Counted from the first letter of the stretch, positions 16,105 through 26,283 are shown. The stretch is 64,000 nucleotides of DNA from an uncultured Erythrobacter sp. (GCA_947502815.1 CANNBH010000001.1:992001-1056000), one strand, 5' to 3'. Program-made: numbers and translations. Notes: generated by a model from the sequence alone, not told the origin.

Positions 16105-17187
16105 ATGGAGCGCGAAAATCAATTTATTGGCCAATCCGGTGCATTCTTAGACGCAGTGGAAAGAGCCAGCCGCGCTGCCCCGATGAGCAGGCCTGTGCTC
16201 ATCATTGGTGAGCGCGGTACCGGCAAGGAATTGATTGCCGAACGCTTGCATCGCCTGTCCAGCCGTTGGGGTGAGCCGCTGGTGACCATGAATTGCGCCG
16301 CGCTCCCGGAAACCTTGATTGAGGCCGAATTGTTTGGCCACGAGGCGGGAGCCTTTACGGGTGCTACCAAAGCGCGAGCGGGTCGGTTCGAAGAAGCCGA
16401 TCAAGGCACATTGTTTCTCGACGAACTGGGCACATTGTCGATGGGTGCGCAAGAACGGCTGCTGCGCGCGGTCGAATATGGAGAAGTGACAAGGATTGGT
16501 GCCTCACGCCCGACACGGGTCGATGTGCGCATTGTTGCAGCGACCAATGATGATCTGCCTGCTTTGGCCAAATCGGGTGAATTCCGCGCTGACCTTCTCG
16601 ACCGACTCAGTTTTGAAGTCATCACTTTACCGCCATTGCGCGTGCGCGATGGCGATGTTGGCGTGTTGGCGGAATATTTCGCGCGGCGGATGGCGGCGGA
16701 ATTGGATTGGCATGGTTGGCCCGGATTTGCGCCGCATGTGATGGCGCAAATGGAAGAATACGCATGGCCCGGCAATGTGCGCGAATTGCGCAATGTGGTG
16801 GAACGCGCGGTGTATCGGTGGGACGATCCCGAAACCCCCATCGCCCATGCGCAATTCGATCCGTTTGACAGCCCGTGGAAACCGGCAAGTCCGTCGCACC
16901 GGCGATCCGAGGGCGGCGCGCCGCCAACTGCATCGATACCGGGTGGTACTGGCGGAGGGGCTCAATCTGGCGGCACGGTTCCTCCGGGCGTGGATTTTGA
17001 GACAATTGATGATTTGCGTTCCGCGGTTGACGCGCATGAACGGGCGATTGTTGAGCATGCCCTGGGGAAGCATCGTTGGAACCAGCGGCAAACCGCAAAG
17101 GCGCTGGGCCTCAGCTATGACCAAATTCGCCATGCAATCAAAAAGCATGGGTTGATGGAAGAGGTTGGCGGCAAAGCGGACCCGTAA
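16105..17187 (+). CDS. pspF: Psp operon sigma-54 activator PspF
   Basis: The 360-residue protein is an AAA+ enhancer-binding protein without a receiver domain, as in PspF. It has Walker A GERGTGKE (residues 35-42), the sigma-54 contact loop GAFTGA (82-87), Walker B-like GTLFLDELGTL, and WPGNVRELRN. A disordered Pro/Ser/Gly linker (about 262-300) leads to a Fis-type helix-turn-helix (NQRQTAKALGLSYDQIRHAIKKHG). I chose ATG 16105; an upstream in-frame start at 16054 adds atypical residues. PspA is expected to restrain it until membrane stress occurs. Confidence 0.94.
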   Translation: MERENQFIGQSGAFLDAVERASRAAPMSRPVLIIGERGTGKELIAERLHRLSSRWGEPLVTMNCAALPETLIEAELFGHEAGAFTGATKARAGRFEEADQGTLFLDELGTLSMGAQERLLRAVEYGEVTRIGASRPTRVDVRIVAATNDDLPALAKSGEFRADLLDRLSFEVITLPPLRVRDGDVGVLAEYFARRMAAELDWHGWPGFAPHVMAQMEEYAWPGNVRELRNVVERAVYRWDDPETPIAHAQFDPFDSPWKPASPSHRRSEGGAPPTASIPGGTGGGAQSGGTVPPGVDFETIDDLRSAVDAHERAIVEHALGKHRWNQRQTAKALGLSYDQIRHAIKKHGLMEEVGGKADP

Positions 17188-17273
17188 GTCTGCGAAGCGG
17201 CAGAACTCTTTTTTGAATTGTAAGATAACCTTTTTTACACGGATAGAGGTCTATCAGATGCGCCATAGGTAAT

Positions 17274-17555
17274 GTGGTTGAGCAATTCTGGGCGCCGTTC
17301 ATGGATATTTTCAAAACTCTATTGATGGGATGCGGTGCACTCGCGATCCTGGGCATGGTGGGTTGTGTTGGATTGGTGGGAGTTGGTTCTTACGCCGTCG
17401 ATCAGGCCTTGGAAGAGGAATTGTCCCTGCAGGCGAATGAGAATCGCAGCACCCGGCCAAAAAACTCCAATGATCCGTTTTCCGATTACAGCCGTGACGG
17501 GGAATACGATGACGAAGGCGAACCTATCGGCGGTTGGGCCGAAGACACTGAATAA
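17274..17555 (+). CDS. Small membrane protein of unknown function
   Basis: The product has one long hydrophobic segment (GCGALAILGMVGCVGLVGVG) and an acidic disordered tail rich in Asp, Glu and Ser. It has 93 residues from GTG 17274, or 84 from ATG 17301. AGGT just ahead of 17274 favours the longer form. No domain was recognised. Confidence 0.55.
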   Translation: MVEQFWAPFMDIFKTLLMGCGALAILGMVGCVGLVGVGSYAVDQALEEELSLQANENRSTRPKNSNDPFSDYSRDGEYDDEGEPIGGWAEDTE

Positions 17556-17584
17556 CGAACAACATACGAGATAGATCGAAGCGA

Positions 17585-17977
17585 ATGTTTGCCGACGAAA
17601 TGCCTGAGAATGAAACACCTGCCAAACGCCGCGCCGCTCCGCGTATGGATTTAAGCCTGCCGGGTGAATTCATGTCCACGCAGGGCGTCCACAAATGCAT
17701 TGTTACCAACCTGTCGCGCACTGGATTGCGCATGGTGATCGAAGAGCCTTTGAAAGTTGGCGCTGATGGATATTTGCGCTGCGGACCTATCGATCACTTT
17801 ATGACCGTTATCCGTCAGGATCGCGGTTTTAACGCTCTTGAGTTCGAAATTCCGGTAAGCAATGTTTTCGTTTTCGGCATTCGTCATTTTCAAGAACAGC
17901 TTGAAGATGTTGAACGTGACGAATTGGAGGCCAGAGCGCGCAGTTGGGCTGCAGGGGCCGAAGCAGCCAGCCGATAA
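17585..17977 (+). CDS. PilZ domain protein 1
   Basis: The 130-residue cytoplasmic protein has an N-terminal basic patch (AKRRAAPRMDL) and the core CIVTNLSRTGLRMVIEEPL, resembling the RxxxR ... D/NxSxxG motif by which PilZ domains bind cyclic di-GMP. In the second element Asp is replaced by Asn (NLSRTG), so binding is uncertain. A second PilZ gene follows 110 bp downstream. Confidence 0.8.
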   Translation: MFADEMPENETPAKRRAAPRMDLSLPGEFMSTQGVHKCIVTNLSRTGLRMVIEEPLKVGADGYLRCGPIDHFMTVIRQDRGFNALEFEIPVSNVFVFGIRHFQEQLEDVERDELEARARSWAAGAEAASR

Positions 17978-18087
17978 TGGCCCAAATCGAACTAAAATGA
18001 AGCGCAACATCGGCCTAACATCCTAGGCATTTCGCGTAGGTCCGCGTCAGGGCTGTATTGACCAGCCCTGCGTAAATTAGTGCGATC

Positions 18088-18585
18088 ATGCGATCGTCTC
18101 TTGCCGCCAGTTTTTTGTCTGACGAAGCTGCCGAAGAGCAGTGGTGTCTCCGCGATTCTGACTCAAATCCTACTGCCCAAAGTAGGGCAGGCGTTGCGCT
18201 TAGCACAGGTACGGACCCCGCCGTCCCTCTCGGCAGGCGCGGGGCACCGCGATTGCGTCTATCGATCCCGGCGCGATTGGTCACATTGACTGATACGCGG
18301 CGCTGCATCCTTGTGAATCTGTCCCGAACGGGCGCACGAATTGGGTTGCCGGAGCCTCTGCACAAACGCGCTGAAGTGATTTTGGCTGTGGCGGGGATCG
18401 ACCAATTTGGCTGGGTCGTTGGTTGCGAAATGGGCCACAAAGGCGGATCAAATGGCATCAAATTCGAAAAGCCTTTAACCGACGATCATGTGCTGGCTAT
18501 GCGCGACTATTCGGCAAGTTTCCAAGACCATGAGAAGCGCGCTTTGCTTCAAGAAGCGCGCGATTGGGTGGGCGGGGGCCACTAG
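18088..18585 (+). CDS. PilZ domain protein 2
   Basis: The 165-residue protein has an unconserved 50-residue N-terminus, then a PilZ-like domain: RRGAPRLRLSIPARL and CILVNLSRTGARIGLPEPL, ending GIKFEKPL. It shares NLSRTG with the preceding gene, so the two are related. The function, probably cyclic di-GMP-linked control of surface behaviour, is inferred from the family. Confidence 0.78.
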   Translation: MRSSLAASFLSDEAAEEQWCLRDSDSNPTAQSRAGVALSTGTDPAVPLGRRGAPRLRLSIPARLVTLTDTRRCILVNLSRTGARIGLPEPLHKRAEVILAVAGIDQFGWVVGCEMGHKGGSNGIKFEKPLTDDHVLAMRDYSASFQDHEKRALLQEARDWVGGGH

Positions 18586-18731
18586 TCTTTCAGGCAAGAA
18601 CTGCATTCCGCACAGTCATGTCGCATACGATCACCGCGGATCATCAATTATCGTGCTGCAAAGGCTTGCCAAATGGCCGCGCCGCGCCTAATTGCCCATT
18701 CATCCCAACATCGTCGACACAATGTAGGGCT

Positions 18732-18756
18732 GGCGCCACACGGGGCCGGCGCTTTT
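18732..18756 (+). terminator. Possible terminator or leader hairpin before rimP
   Basis: GCGCC (18733-18737) and GGCGC (18748-18752) flank a GC-rich loop and are followed by TTTT. It could end the PilZ transcript or sit in the rimP-nusA leader. The stem is short, so the call is tentative. Confidence 0.4.
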
Positions 18757-18808
18757 CGGCTTTGTCATAATGGGACGTTATATTTGCGATTTAAGAGCCA
18801 AGGGCCAG

Positions 18809-19393
18809 ATGACCGATATTGCACGCTTAACCGACCTGATCGAACCTGAGGCAATTGCCCTTGGGTTTGACTTGGTGCGCGTAAAGATGATGCCATCGGA
18901 AGCTGGCGATGGCGGTGAAGCACTGCAAATCATGGCGGAAGACCCCGCAACGGGTCAGCTGGTGATTGAACAATGCGCCCAACTTTCGCGGGCGGTGTCG
19001 GCGATGATGGACGCGCGCGAAGAAGCGGGCGAATTGTTGGTCGAAGGCGCCTATCATCTCGAAGTGTCATCGCCGGGCATTGACCGTCCGCTTACCCGCG
19101 AACAAGACTTCGCCAATTGGGCCGGACACACTGCGCGGATCGTCATGGACAAGAGTTTCGGCAATGCCGATACAAAACGTGTCTATAAGGGCGAGCTTAT
19201 TGGCATTGCCGATGGTAAGGTCACCATTGTTGACGCAAAGACGGGCGAGGCATCGCTGCCCCGCGACACTATTCACAGCGCAAAGCTGGTTCTGACCGAC
19301 GCTTTGATTGCTGCTACTAAGCCCATCGACACTGACGGTGTTGATGAAGTATCCCCCGAGACAGAATTCTCTGACTCAGAAGAAAAGGCGTAA
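18809..19393 (+). CDS. rimP: Ribosome maturation factor RimP
   Basis: The 194-residue protein has the RimP core: IEPEAIALGFDLVRVK near the start, the conserved LEVSSPGIDRPLTREQDF stretch, and a C-terminal SH3-like part (YKGELIGIADGKVTI). I chose ATG 18809, preceded by AAGGG, over an in-frame start at 18770. RimP assists 30S subunit assembly. Its place directly ahead of nusA is canonical. Confidence 0.95.
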   Translation: MTDIARLTDLIEPEAIALGFDLVRVKMMPSEAGDGGEALQIMAEDPATGQLVIEQCAQLSRAVSAMMDAREEAGELLVEGAYHLEVSSPGIDRPLTREQDFANWAGHTARIVMDKSFGNADTKRVYKGELIGIADGKVTIVDAKTGEASLPRDTIHSAKLVLTDALIAATKPIDTDGVDEVSPETEFSDSEEKA

Positions 19394-19399
19394 CATCTG

Positions 19400-21055
19400 A
19401 TGGCCAGTGCCATTTCCGCCAATAAGGCAGAACTGCTCGCAATTGCGAAATCCGTTGCATCGGAAAAGATGATCGACGAATCGATCGTTATCGAAGCAAT
19501 GGAAGAGGCGATCCAGAAATCGGCTCGCAACCGTTACGGCGCAGAAAACGACATCCGTGCAAAGCTTGACCCGGTGACCGGCGATCTGACGCTGTGGCGT
19601 GTTGTTGAGGTGGTCGAAGAGGTTGAGGATTACTTCAAGCAGGTCGATCTGAAGGCGGCGCAAAAACTGCAGGATGGCGCAAGCGTCGGCGATTTCATCG
19701 TTGATCCGCTGCCTCCAGTGGATTTGGGACGGATTGACGCGCAAAGTGCAAAGCAGGTGATCTTTCAAAAGGTCCGAGATGCCGAGCGTGAACGTCAGTT
19801 CGAAGAATTTAAAGACCGCGCTGGCGAAGTTATCACTGGCGTGATCAAGTCGGTCGAATTCGGTCATGTAATCGTCAACCTTGGCCGCGCCGAAGGCGTT
19901 ATCCGCCGGGATCAACAAATCCCTCGTGAAGCGGCCCGCACCAATGAGCGTGTTCGCGCGCTGATCACCAAGGTGGAGCGCAACAACCGCGGTCCGCAGA
20001 TTTTCCTGTCGCGCGGTGCGCCTGATTTTATGCGCAAGTTGTTCGCGCAAGAAGTGCCCGAAATTTATGACGGCATTATCGAAATCAAAGCCGCTGCCCG
20101 CGATCCCGGCTCGCGCGCCAAGATCGGCGTTATCAGCCACGACAGCTCCATCGACCCGGTCGGCGCCTGCGTTGGTATGAAGGGCAGCCGCGTTCAGGCC
20201 GTCGTGCAGGAATTGCAGGGCGAAAAGATCGACATTATTCCATGGTCGGATGACATTGCGACCTTCGTTGTTAACGCACTTCAACCGGCAACGGTGGCGC
20301 GCGTTGTGCTCGACGAAGAAGAAGGCCGCATCGAAGTCGTTGTTCCTGATGATCAGCTCAGCCTTGCGATTGGCCGCCGCGGTCAAAACGTGCGGCTCGC
20401 CAGCCAGCTGACCGGTCACCAGATCGACATAATGACTGAGGAAGAGGCGTCCGAAAAACGCTCTAAGGAATTCGCTGAGCGTTCCAAAATGTTCGAAGAA
20501 GAGCTGGACGTGGACGAAACGCTTTCGCAGCTGCTTGTCGCAGAAGGTTTCGCGATGCTGGAAGAAGTCGCCTATGTCGACAATTCCGAACTGGCCGCGA
20601 TCGAAGGCTTTGACGAAGAGCTTGGAGCAGAGCTGCAAAGCCGCGCTGTTGAAGCGTTGGAGCGTCAGGAAGAGACGCACCGTGTTGCCCGCCGCGAATT
20701 GGGCGTTGAGGACGATCTGGCAACCATGCCGCACCTGTCCGAGGCGATGCTGGTTGTGCTGGGCAAGGCGGGGATCAAGACTCTCGACGATTTGGCCGAT
20801 CTTGCGACCGATGAATTGATCGCGAAGAAACGCGAAGCGCCGCGCCGCCGCAACAACACTGACGGCCCGCCGATGCGCCGGCCTCAGCGTGAGCAGGATA
20901 AGGGCGGCGTTCTGGGTGAATACGGGTTGAGCGAAGAGCAAGGTAACGAAATCATCATGGCTGCCCGCGCGCACTGGTTCGAAGACGAGGAGCCTGCTGC
21001 TCCCGCTCAAGAGCCTGACAATCAGGAGGCCGCTGATGCGGACTCCACCCAATGA
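19400..21055 (+). CDS. nusA: Transcription termination/antitermination protein NusA
   Basis: The 551-residue protein has the NusA N-terminal RNA-polymerase-binding domain, an S1 domain (GEVITGVIKSVEFGHVIVNL), two KH domains (GACVGMKGSRVQAV and IGRRGQNVRLASQL) and an acidic C-terminal region with a helix-hairpin-helix (VLGKAGIKTLDDLADLA). It acts on the elongating polymerase in pausing, termination and rRNA antitermination. It starts 6 bp after rimP and its 3' end overlaps the ylxR gene. Confidence 0.96.
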   Translation: MASAISANKAELLAIAKSVASEKMIDESIVIEAMEEAIQKSARNRYGAENDIRAKLDPVTGDLTLWRVVEVVEEVEDYFKQVDLKAAQKLQDGASVGDFIVDPLPPVDLGRIDAQSAKQVIFQKVRDAERERQFEEFKDRAGEVITGVIKSVEFGHVIVNLGRAEGVIRRDQQIPREAARTNERVRALITKVERNNRGPQIFLSRGAPDFMRKLFAQEVPEIYDGIIEIKAAARDPGSRAKIGVISHDSSIDPVGACVGMKGSRVQAVVQELQGEKIDIIPWSDDIATFVVNALQPATVARVVLDEEEGRIEVVVPDDQLSLAIGRRGQNVRLASQLTGHQIDIMTEEEASEKRSKEFAERSKMFEEELDVDETLSQLLVAEGFAMLEEVAYVDNSELAAIEGFDEELGAELQSRAVEALERQEETHRVARRELGVEDDLATMPHLSEAMLVVLGKAGIKTLDDLADLATDELIAKKREAPRRRNNTDGPPMRRPQREQDKGGVLGEYGLSEEQGNEIIMAARAHWFEDEEPAAPAQEPDNQEAADADSTQ

Positions 21056-21812
21056 GCGCCTGACGTCCGACATCGCTGAAGCGCCCGCTTCTCAGCCTTC
21101 TGTTAAGGAGACTGAGAGCCAGCGGCGCTGTGTCCTTTCCGGCGAAGTGCATTCGCGCGAGGAATTGATCCGGCTGGCCATCTCGCCGACCGGCGAGGTT
21201 CTGCCCGATCCCAATGCGAAAGCACCGGGGCGGGGCGCATGGATTGCGCCGGATCGCACCGTGCTTGAAACTGCGATGGCCGATGGCCATTTCAAGCGGG
21301 CGTTGATGCGTGCGTTTAAAGGCGGGGCAAAAGACACTTCCAAAGGCGCAGCCCTTTCCTACAGCGACGATTTGCCGCAAGCGGTCGAAGCGGCGTTGAT
21401 CCGAACTTTGCTTGATCGGTTGGGTTTGGAAATGCGGGGCGGCAACATTGTGCTTGGCTCCAGCCGGATTGAAGAACAGGCGCGCACTGGGCGCATCGCG
21501 GTGCTTTTGCATGCTAGCGACAGCAGCGAAGATGGCCGTAAGAAGCTTGATCAAGCCTGGCGCGTCGGCAGCGATGCCGAAGGGTCCGGAATGCGCGGGA
21601 TCGTCTTGCCACTGGACCGCAATGCGCTGTCTGTGGCATTGGGCCGAGAAAATGTCGTCCATTTGGGCGTTTCGGGTCAGAATGATGGTCGGGGCAAGGG
21701 TTCCCGCGCATCGGACCGGGTTGGGCAGGCTATAAAGCGGCTGTCTAGCTATAAGGGTTTGCCTGAATTCAAGGGTCTGGCTGATTTCAAGGGGAGCGAT
21801 CCCCCCAATTAG
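21036..21812 (+). CDS. YlxR (DUF448) - L7Ae-like RNA-binding fusion protein
   Basis: The 258-residue protein fuses an N-terminal YlxR/DUF448 domain (RRCVLSGEVHSREELIRLA ... PGRGAWI) with a ribosomal L7Ae-like domain (about residues 105-205). Both are expected to bind RNA. It overlaps the nusA end by 20 bp in another frame, in the usual alphaproteobacterial order nusA-ylxR-infB. A Lys/Gly-rich tail with near-repeats (LPEFKGLADFKG) follows. Confidence 0.87.
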   Translation: MRTPPNERLTSDIAEAPASQPSVKETESQRRCVLSGEVHSREELIRLAISPTGEVLPDPNAKAPGRGAWIAPDRTVLETAMADGHFKRALMRAFKGGAKDTSKGAALSYSDDLPQAVEAALIRTLLDRLGLEMRGGNIVLGSSRIEEQARTGRIAVLLHASDSSEDGRKKLDQAWRVGSDAEGSGMRGIVLPLDRNALSVALGRENVVHLGVSGQNDGRGKGSRASDRVGQAIKRLSSYKGLPEFKGLADFKGSDPPN

Positions 21813-21903
21813 CGACTCTGATCGAATGAATATGCGCGTGGGATTTGCCCACGCTTTTGGCCAAGGCGGCCACAGAAGAATTTTGAAGGACTAACGAGCT
21901 ATA

Positions 21904-24468
21904 ATGAGCGACGAACCAGAAAAACGCACCCGCAAACCACTTGGCCTTAAACGACCGGTGGATGCAGGAGAGGTCAAGCAGACCTTTAGCCACGGCCGCA
22001 CCAACAAGGTGGCGGTTGAGGTGAAGCGCCGCCGCAAGCTCTTGAAACCAGGCGAAACGCCTCCCGCTGACACTGCGCCAGAGCAAGCGCCTGAGCCCGC
22101 GCCAGCACCTGCGCCTGAGCCCGCGCCCGTTCCTGCGGCCAAGAAGACTGCGCCCAAGCCAGCGCCAAAAGCGTCTGCCGGGGAAACGCCGCAGGAACGC
22201 GTCGCTCGCCTCCAACGCGAAGTTGAAGAAGAGCGCCTGCAAATGGCGCAAGAAGCGCGCAAGCGTGACGACCAAAAGGCAAAGCAAGCAGCCGAAAGCG
22301 AAAAGCAGCGCGCTGAAGAGAATCGGAAGGCCGAAGAAGAGGCCGAAAAACGCGCAGCGGAAGAGGCGAAGGCCGCCGCAGAAGCGCAGGCAGCAGAAGA
22401 AGCCGCCGCAAATGCACCGGTCGTCGAAGAGGCACCCGCTGCCAGCGGCACACCGACGCCCGCAGCACGCAAATTTACGCCTGTCGCTCGTCCGGAATCC
22501 AAGCGCCCTGAAAAGAAAAAGAAGAAAGACGAAAAGGGCGGACCATCGCAAGATGGCGGCAAGGACAAGCGCCGTTCGGGCAAGCTTACTGTCACCAAAG
22601 CTCTCAACGAAGACGAAGGTCGCCGTGCGCGCAGCCTGGCCGCTTTGAAACGTGCGCGTGAAAAAGAGCGCCGGATGCAAGGCGGCGGTTCATCGAAACC
22701 GCGTGAAAAACAAGTGCGCGACGTTATCGTGCCCGAAGCGATCACCGTCGGTGAACTCGCCAAACGTATGGGTGAGAAGGGCGCTGACCTCGTCAAAGAA
22801 CTGTTCAATCTGGATATGATGGTCACCGTCAATCAGACGATTGATCAGGACACAGCAGAATTGCTGGTCGAACAGTTTGGCCACAACATTGAAAAGGTCT
22901 CTGAAGCCGATGTCGATATTGACACGACTGAGGATCAAGACCCCGAAGAGACGCTGAAAGAGCGTCCACCGGTTGTCACGATCATGGGCCATGTCGATCA
23001 CGGCAAAACGTCACTGCTAGATGCGCTGCGCGGTGCCAATGTGACCAAAGGCGAGGCCGGCGGTATCACACAGCATATCGGCAGCTATCAAATCACGGCC
23101 AAGAACAAGCAAAAGATCACATTCCTGGATACGCCGGGTCACGCTGCATTCTCCGAAATGCGTCAGCGCGGTGCCAATGTGACCGATATTGTCGTTTTGG
23201 TTGTGGCCGCCGATGACGGCATTATGCCGCAAACAATCGAAGCGATTAATCACACGAAAGCGGCTGGCGTTCCGATGATCGTGGCGATCAACAAAATGGA
23301 TAAGCCAGAGGCCGATCCGAACAATATCCGCAGCCGCTTGCTCGAACACGAAGTGATTGTGGAAGCAATGTCGGGTGAAGTGCAGGATGTCGAAGTGTCG
23401 GCAACCAAGGGCACGGGTCTGGATCAGCTGGTCGAAGCGATCACGCTGCAGGCTGAATTGCTTGAATTGAAAGCACGGCCTGATCGCAATGCTGATGCAA
23501 CTGTGATCGAAGCGCAGCTTGATAAGGGCCGCGGCCCGGTTGCGACTGTGATCGTGACGCGCGGCACCCTGAAACGCGGCGACACCTTTGTCGTTGGCAC
23601 AAAGAGCGGCCGCGTGCGCGCCATCGTCAACGATGCGGGCAAACAGATCAAAGAAGCTGGCCCATCTATGCCGGTCGAGGTCCTTGGCCTTGGCGGGGTT
23701 CCGTCGGCTGGTGATCAGTTGACCGTGGTTGATGATGAACAGCGCGCCCGCGAAGTTGCTGCCTATCGTCAGGAAAAGGCGACCGAACAGCGCACGGCTT
23801 TGGCACCGACCAGTTTCGATACGATGTTCAACAACCTCGCATCCGACCTGATCGAATGGCCGGTGTTGGTGAAGGCGGATGTGCAAGGTTCGGTCCAAGC
23901 GATCGTCACCGCGCTGCACAACATCTCAACCGACGATATCAAGGTCCGCGTCCTGCACGCAGGCGTTGGTGCGATCACGGAAAGCGACGTGACGTTGGCG
24001 GCGGCATCGAACGCACCGATTATCGGCTTTAACGTGCGCCCCAATGCCAAGGCCCGCGAACTGGTCAAACGCGATGGCGTGCGGATGATGTATTACGATG
24101 TGATCTATCACCTCACCGAAGAAGTCGCGAAGGAAATGGCCGGCGAGCTGGGTCCAGAGCGGATCGAAACCGTGGTTGGCCGCGCCGAAGTCAAAGAAGT
24201 GTTCAAGTCGGGCAAGCGCGACAAAGCCGCTGGTCTGCTGGTCACCGATGGCGTTATCCGCAAAGGCCTGTTCGCGCGTCTCACACGCGAAGATGTCATT
24301 GTATCGGCAACAACCATCGCCTCACTGCGGCGCTTCAAGGATGACGTGGACGAAGTTCGCTCCGGCCTCGAATGCGGTGTTGTGCTCGAAGACACGAACG
24401 ACATCAAACCGGGCGACAGCCTTGAGGTCTTCGAAGTTGAAGAGCGTGAGCGGACGTTGGCGTATTGA
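21904..24468 (+). CDS. infB: Translation initiation factor IF-2
   Basis: The 854-residue GTPase has a long Ala/Glu/Pro-rich low-complexity N-terminus (about residues 40-230) and an IF2-N domain ([20 protein letters not shown]). The G domain has GHVDHGKT at about residues 361-368, [15 protein letters not shown] and NKMDKPEAD. The C-terminal domains bind fMet-tRNA. It places initiator tRNA on the 30S subunit. The upstream 90 bp hold an AAGGACTAA ribosome site. Confidence 0.97.
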   Translation: MSDEPEKRTRKPLGLKRPVDAGEVKQTFSHGRTNKVAVEVKRRRKLLKPGETPPADTAPEQAPEPAPAPAPEPAPVPAAKKTAPKPAPKASAGETPQERVARLQREVEEERLQMAQEARKRDDQKAKQAAESEKQRAEENRKAEEEAEKRAAEEAKAAAEAQAAEEAAANAPVVEEAPAASGTPTPAARKFTPVARPESKRPEKKKKKDEKGGPSQDGGKDKRRSGKLTVTKALNEDEGRRARSLAALKRAREKERRMQGGGSSKPREKQVRDVIVPEAITVGELAKRMGEKGADLVKELFNLDMMVTVNQTIDQDTAELLVEQFGHNIEKVSEADVDIDTTEDQDPEETLKERPPVVTIMGHVDHGKTSLLDALRGANVTKGEAGGITQHIGSYQITAKNKQKITFLDTPGHAAFSEMRQRGANVTDIVVLVVAADDGIMPQTIEAINHTKAAGVPMIVAINKMDKPEADPNNIRSRLLEHEVIVEAMSGEVQDVEVSATKGTGLDQLVEAITLQAELLELKARPDRNADATVIEAQLDKGRGPVATVIVTRGTLKRGDTFVVGTKSGRVRAIVNDAGKQIKEAGPSMPVEVLGLGGVPSAGDQLTVVDDEQRAREVAAYRQEKATEQRTALAPTSFDTMFNNLASDLIEWPVLVKADVQGSVQAIVTALHNISTDDIKVRVLHAGVGAITESDVTLAAASNAPIIGFNVRPNAKARELVKRDGVRMMYYDVIYHLTEEVAKEMAGELGPERIETVVGRAEVKEVFKSGKRDKAAGLLVTDGVIRKGLFARLTREDVIVSATTIASLRRFKDDVDEVRSGLECGVVLEDTNDIKPGDSLEVFEVEERERTLAY

Positions 24469-24477
24469 GCGATCTAA

Positions 24478-24639
24478 ATGGATGAGGACGATGGCGGTCG
24501 CTATCTGAATTCCGAGCAGCAAGAGGAGCGGCGTTGGGCCGCTCTGCCTTGGTGGAAGAAGGGTTTGGAGGGCTGCATCGGTTCTTTGAGCATCGCGATC
24601 GCCGGCATGATAGGCATTCCGATTTGGTGGCTTCAATAA
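24478..24639 (+). CDS. 53-residue predicted membrane protein downstream of infB
   Basis: A short ORF starts 9 bp after the infB stop. Its product has an acidic, Trp-rich N-terminal half (RRWAALPWWKKG) and one C-terminal hydrophobic segment (CIGSLSIAIAGMIGIPIWWL). Tight spacing inside the infB-rbfA run and the tail-anchor layout support it as real. No homologue is recognised by eye. Confidence 0.5.
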   Translation: MDEDDGGRYLNSEQQEERRWAALPWWKKGLEGCIGSLSIAIAGMIGIPIWWLQ

Positions 24640-24654
24640 CGAAATGGTGAAACG

Positions 24655-25098
24655 ATGAGCAACGAACCCCATTTCCCAAAGGACCATCATGGGTCTCCGC
24701 ACACGGAATTGCTCGGCTCGGAGTTTGTCGGCTACGACGAAGCGACGCAAACCGCGACCATGCGTTTCACGGTAAAGCGTGAAATGACCACATGGCGCGG
24801 AGGCGTGCAGGGCGGCTTGGTTGCGGGTTATCTCGATGATGTAATGGGATACGCCTATGTCGCGGCCACTGGCGGCGAAATGGCTCCGCTCAACCTTGAA
24901 ATCTCGATGAGCCTACTTCGGCTGATCCCTGAAGGCGCTGTGATTATTGGCACAGGGCGAGTCGTCAAAGGAGGGCGGCGGGTGATCTTTCTCGAAGGTG
25001 AGCTGACGGATGAAGAAGGCAAGGTCTACGCCCGTTCAACCAGCACCGCGATCCCGTCAAAGCGGCCCTCTGCGACGGAGACGGGAATGGGGGGATGA
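24655..25098 (+). CDS. PaaI family thioesterase (hotdog fold)
   Basis: The 147-residue protein has the PaaI-type hotdog features: RGGVQGGLVAGYLDDVMGYAYV around the central helix and a C-terminal strand pair (GRVVKGGRRVIFLEGEL). It likely hydrolyses an acyl- or aryl-CoA thioester, substrate unknown. It overlaps the next gene by ATGA. Confidence 0.87.
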   Translation: MSNEPHFPKDHHGSPHTELLGSEFVGYDEATQTATMRFTVKREMTTWRGGVQGGLVAGYLDDVMGYAYVAATGGEMAPLNLEISMSLLRLIPEGAVIIGTGRVVKGGRRVIFLEGELTDEEGKVYARSTSTAIPSKRPSATETGMGG

Positions 25099-25715
25099 GC
25101 TGCGGCGGCGGCATCGCCCTCAGGCTCAAACGATTGCCAAGGGGCCTTGCAGCCAGCGTCACCTTCCTTCTTTTCGCGCTCGTGCACATTGCATGGATGG
25201 CGCCGATTGGCGGCCTCGTACAAACGCTCCTATCTGCATTGTTTTTGTCTTTGGCTGCCATCGCTTGGCTGGCGATATGGATCTTCGCAACGTGGCTGTC
25301 CTTTAAAGAAGATTGGAACGAGGAACGTTGGCGCTTTGCGGTCACATTGCTGTCTGCCCCAATAGCTTTGCTCTTATTCTACCTTCTTACCATGCCCGTG
25401 ACGGGCGCTGCGCATTACTTCGCCACAGCAAAGTATGAATCTATGTTGGCCGACGACCAATTTCGTTCACAGGTTGCGGGGTCAGAATCGGATTTTGATT
25501 TCGATGGCTCAAAGGTTCTCGTTGATCGATTGGGAACTCAAACAAGGCTTGCTTTCGATGTTGATGGCTATGTCGTGCGCGCCTCTGGGTATCTCTATGA
25601 TCCTAGCGGCGACGCGGACGCGTTATCAGCTGGAAAATCGGGTGCGTTCGGAGTGTATGAGATTTCTTATTGCAGATATGTCCGACAATATTTCTATCGG
25701 TGCTCCTTCACATGA
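25095..25715 (+). CDS. Membrane protein of unknown function
   Basis: The 206-residue protein has three likely membrane spans (about residues 19-37, 40-66 and 80-100), then a soluble domain of about 100 residues containing DFDFDGSKVLVDRLG and a Cys near the end. No family was recognised. Both ends overlap neighbouring genes by ATGA, so it is translated as part of the thioesterase-DUF1697 set. Confidence 0.65.
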   Translation: MSCGGGIALRLKRLPRGLAASVTFLLFALVHIAWMAPIGGLVQTLLSALFLSLAAIAWLAIWIFATWLSFKEDWNEERWRFAVTLLSAPIALLLFYLLTMPVTGAAHYFATAKYESMLADDQFRSQVAGSESDFDFDGSKVLVDRLGTQTRLAFDVDGYVVRASGYLYDPSGDADALSAGKSGAFGVYEISYCRYVRQYFYRCSFT

Positions 25716-26263
25716 CCCAGCGTTACCTCGCCCTTCTTGGCTCCATCAACATCGGCGGCAACCGGGTAAAGATGGTCGATGTTAAGGCTGCGTTTGCAGA
25801 CGCTGGATACGGCGATGTCACCACTATCGCGGCGAGCGGCAATGTTGTTTTGGATAGCGATGCTGATCCGACCATGCTCGAAATTGCGATCGAGGATTTG
25901 ATCAAGACCCGCTTTGGGTTCAATTCATGTGTAATGGTGCGAAGCCGCGATGAAGTGCGCGCGGCTGTGCAGGAAAACCCATTTCACGGCACGGGCCCAC
26001 ATCACGGCAGTGACAAGATGGTGCATTCCATTTTCCTCAGCCAACAGCCGGAACATCCGGCGGTCGATGCCCTGATCGAAGAGCATCGCTTAAAAGGCAG
26101 CGAGCGGCTGGCGATTGGCGACCGGGTCCTGTTTCTCGATTATGTGCACGGCGTGGGGGTGTCGGATTTGTCCAGCAAGTTCCTTCAACGCAGGCTTAAG
26201 GTCAAAGGCACCGCGCGCAATATGAACAGCCTCAAGAATATCCTTGGCAAAATGGGCGGATAG
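25712..26263 (+). CDS. DUF1697 family protein
   Basis: The 183-residue protein starts [17 protein letters not shown] and includes the [13 protein letters not shown] segment, the hallmark of DUF1697. It ends [15 protein letters not shown], matching the family's conserved C-terminal stretch. Function unknown, cytoplasmic. ATG 25712 overlaps the previous stop (ATGA) and gives the canonical N-terminus. Confidence 0.88.
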   Translation: MTQRYLALLGSINIGGNRVKMVDVKAAFADAGYGDVTTIAASGNVVLDSDADPTMLEIAIEDLIKTRFGFNSCVMVRSRDEVRAAVQENPFHGTGPHHGSDKMVHSIFLSQQPEHPAVDALIEEHRLKGSERLAIGDRVLFLDYVHGVGVSDLSSKFLQRRLKVKGTARNMNSLKNILGKMGG

Positions 26264-26283
26264 CCCGTATTTGCGCACAGCAT

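Noticed and set aside
19376..21073. 565-codon minus-strand ORF
   Set aside because: It lies fully antisense to nusA, whose domains are unmistakable; the translation is His/Phe-rich and matches no family.
21787..22832. Long minus-strand ORFs opposite infB
   Set aside because: Shadow of the low-complexity Ala/Glu-rich start of IF-2; the Cys/Phe/Ser-rich translations are typical antisense artefacts.
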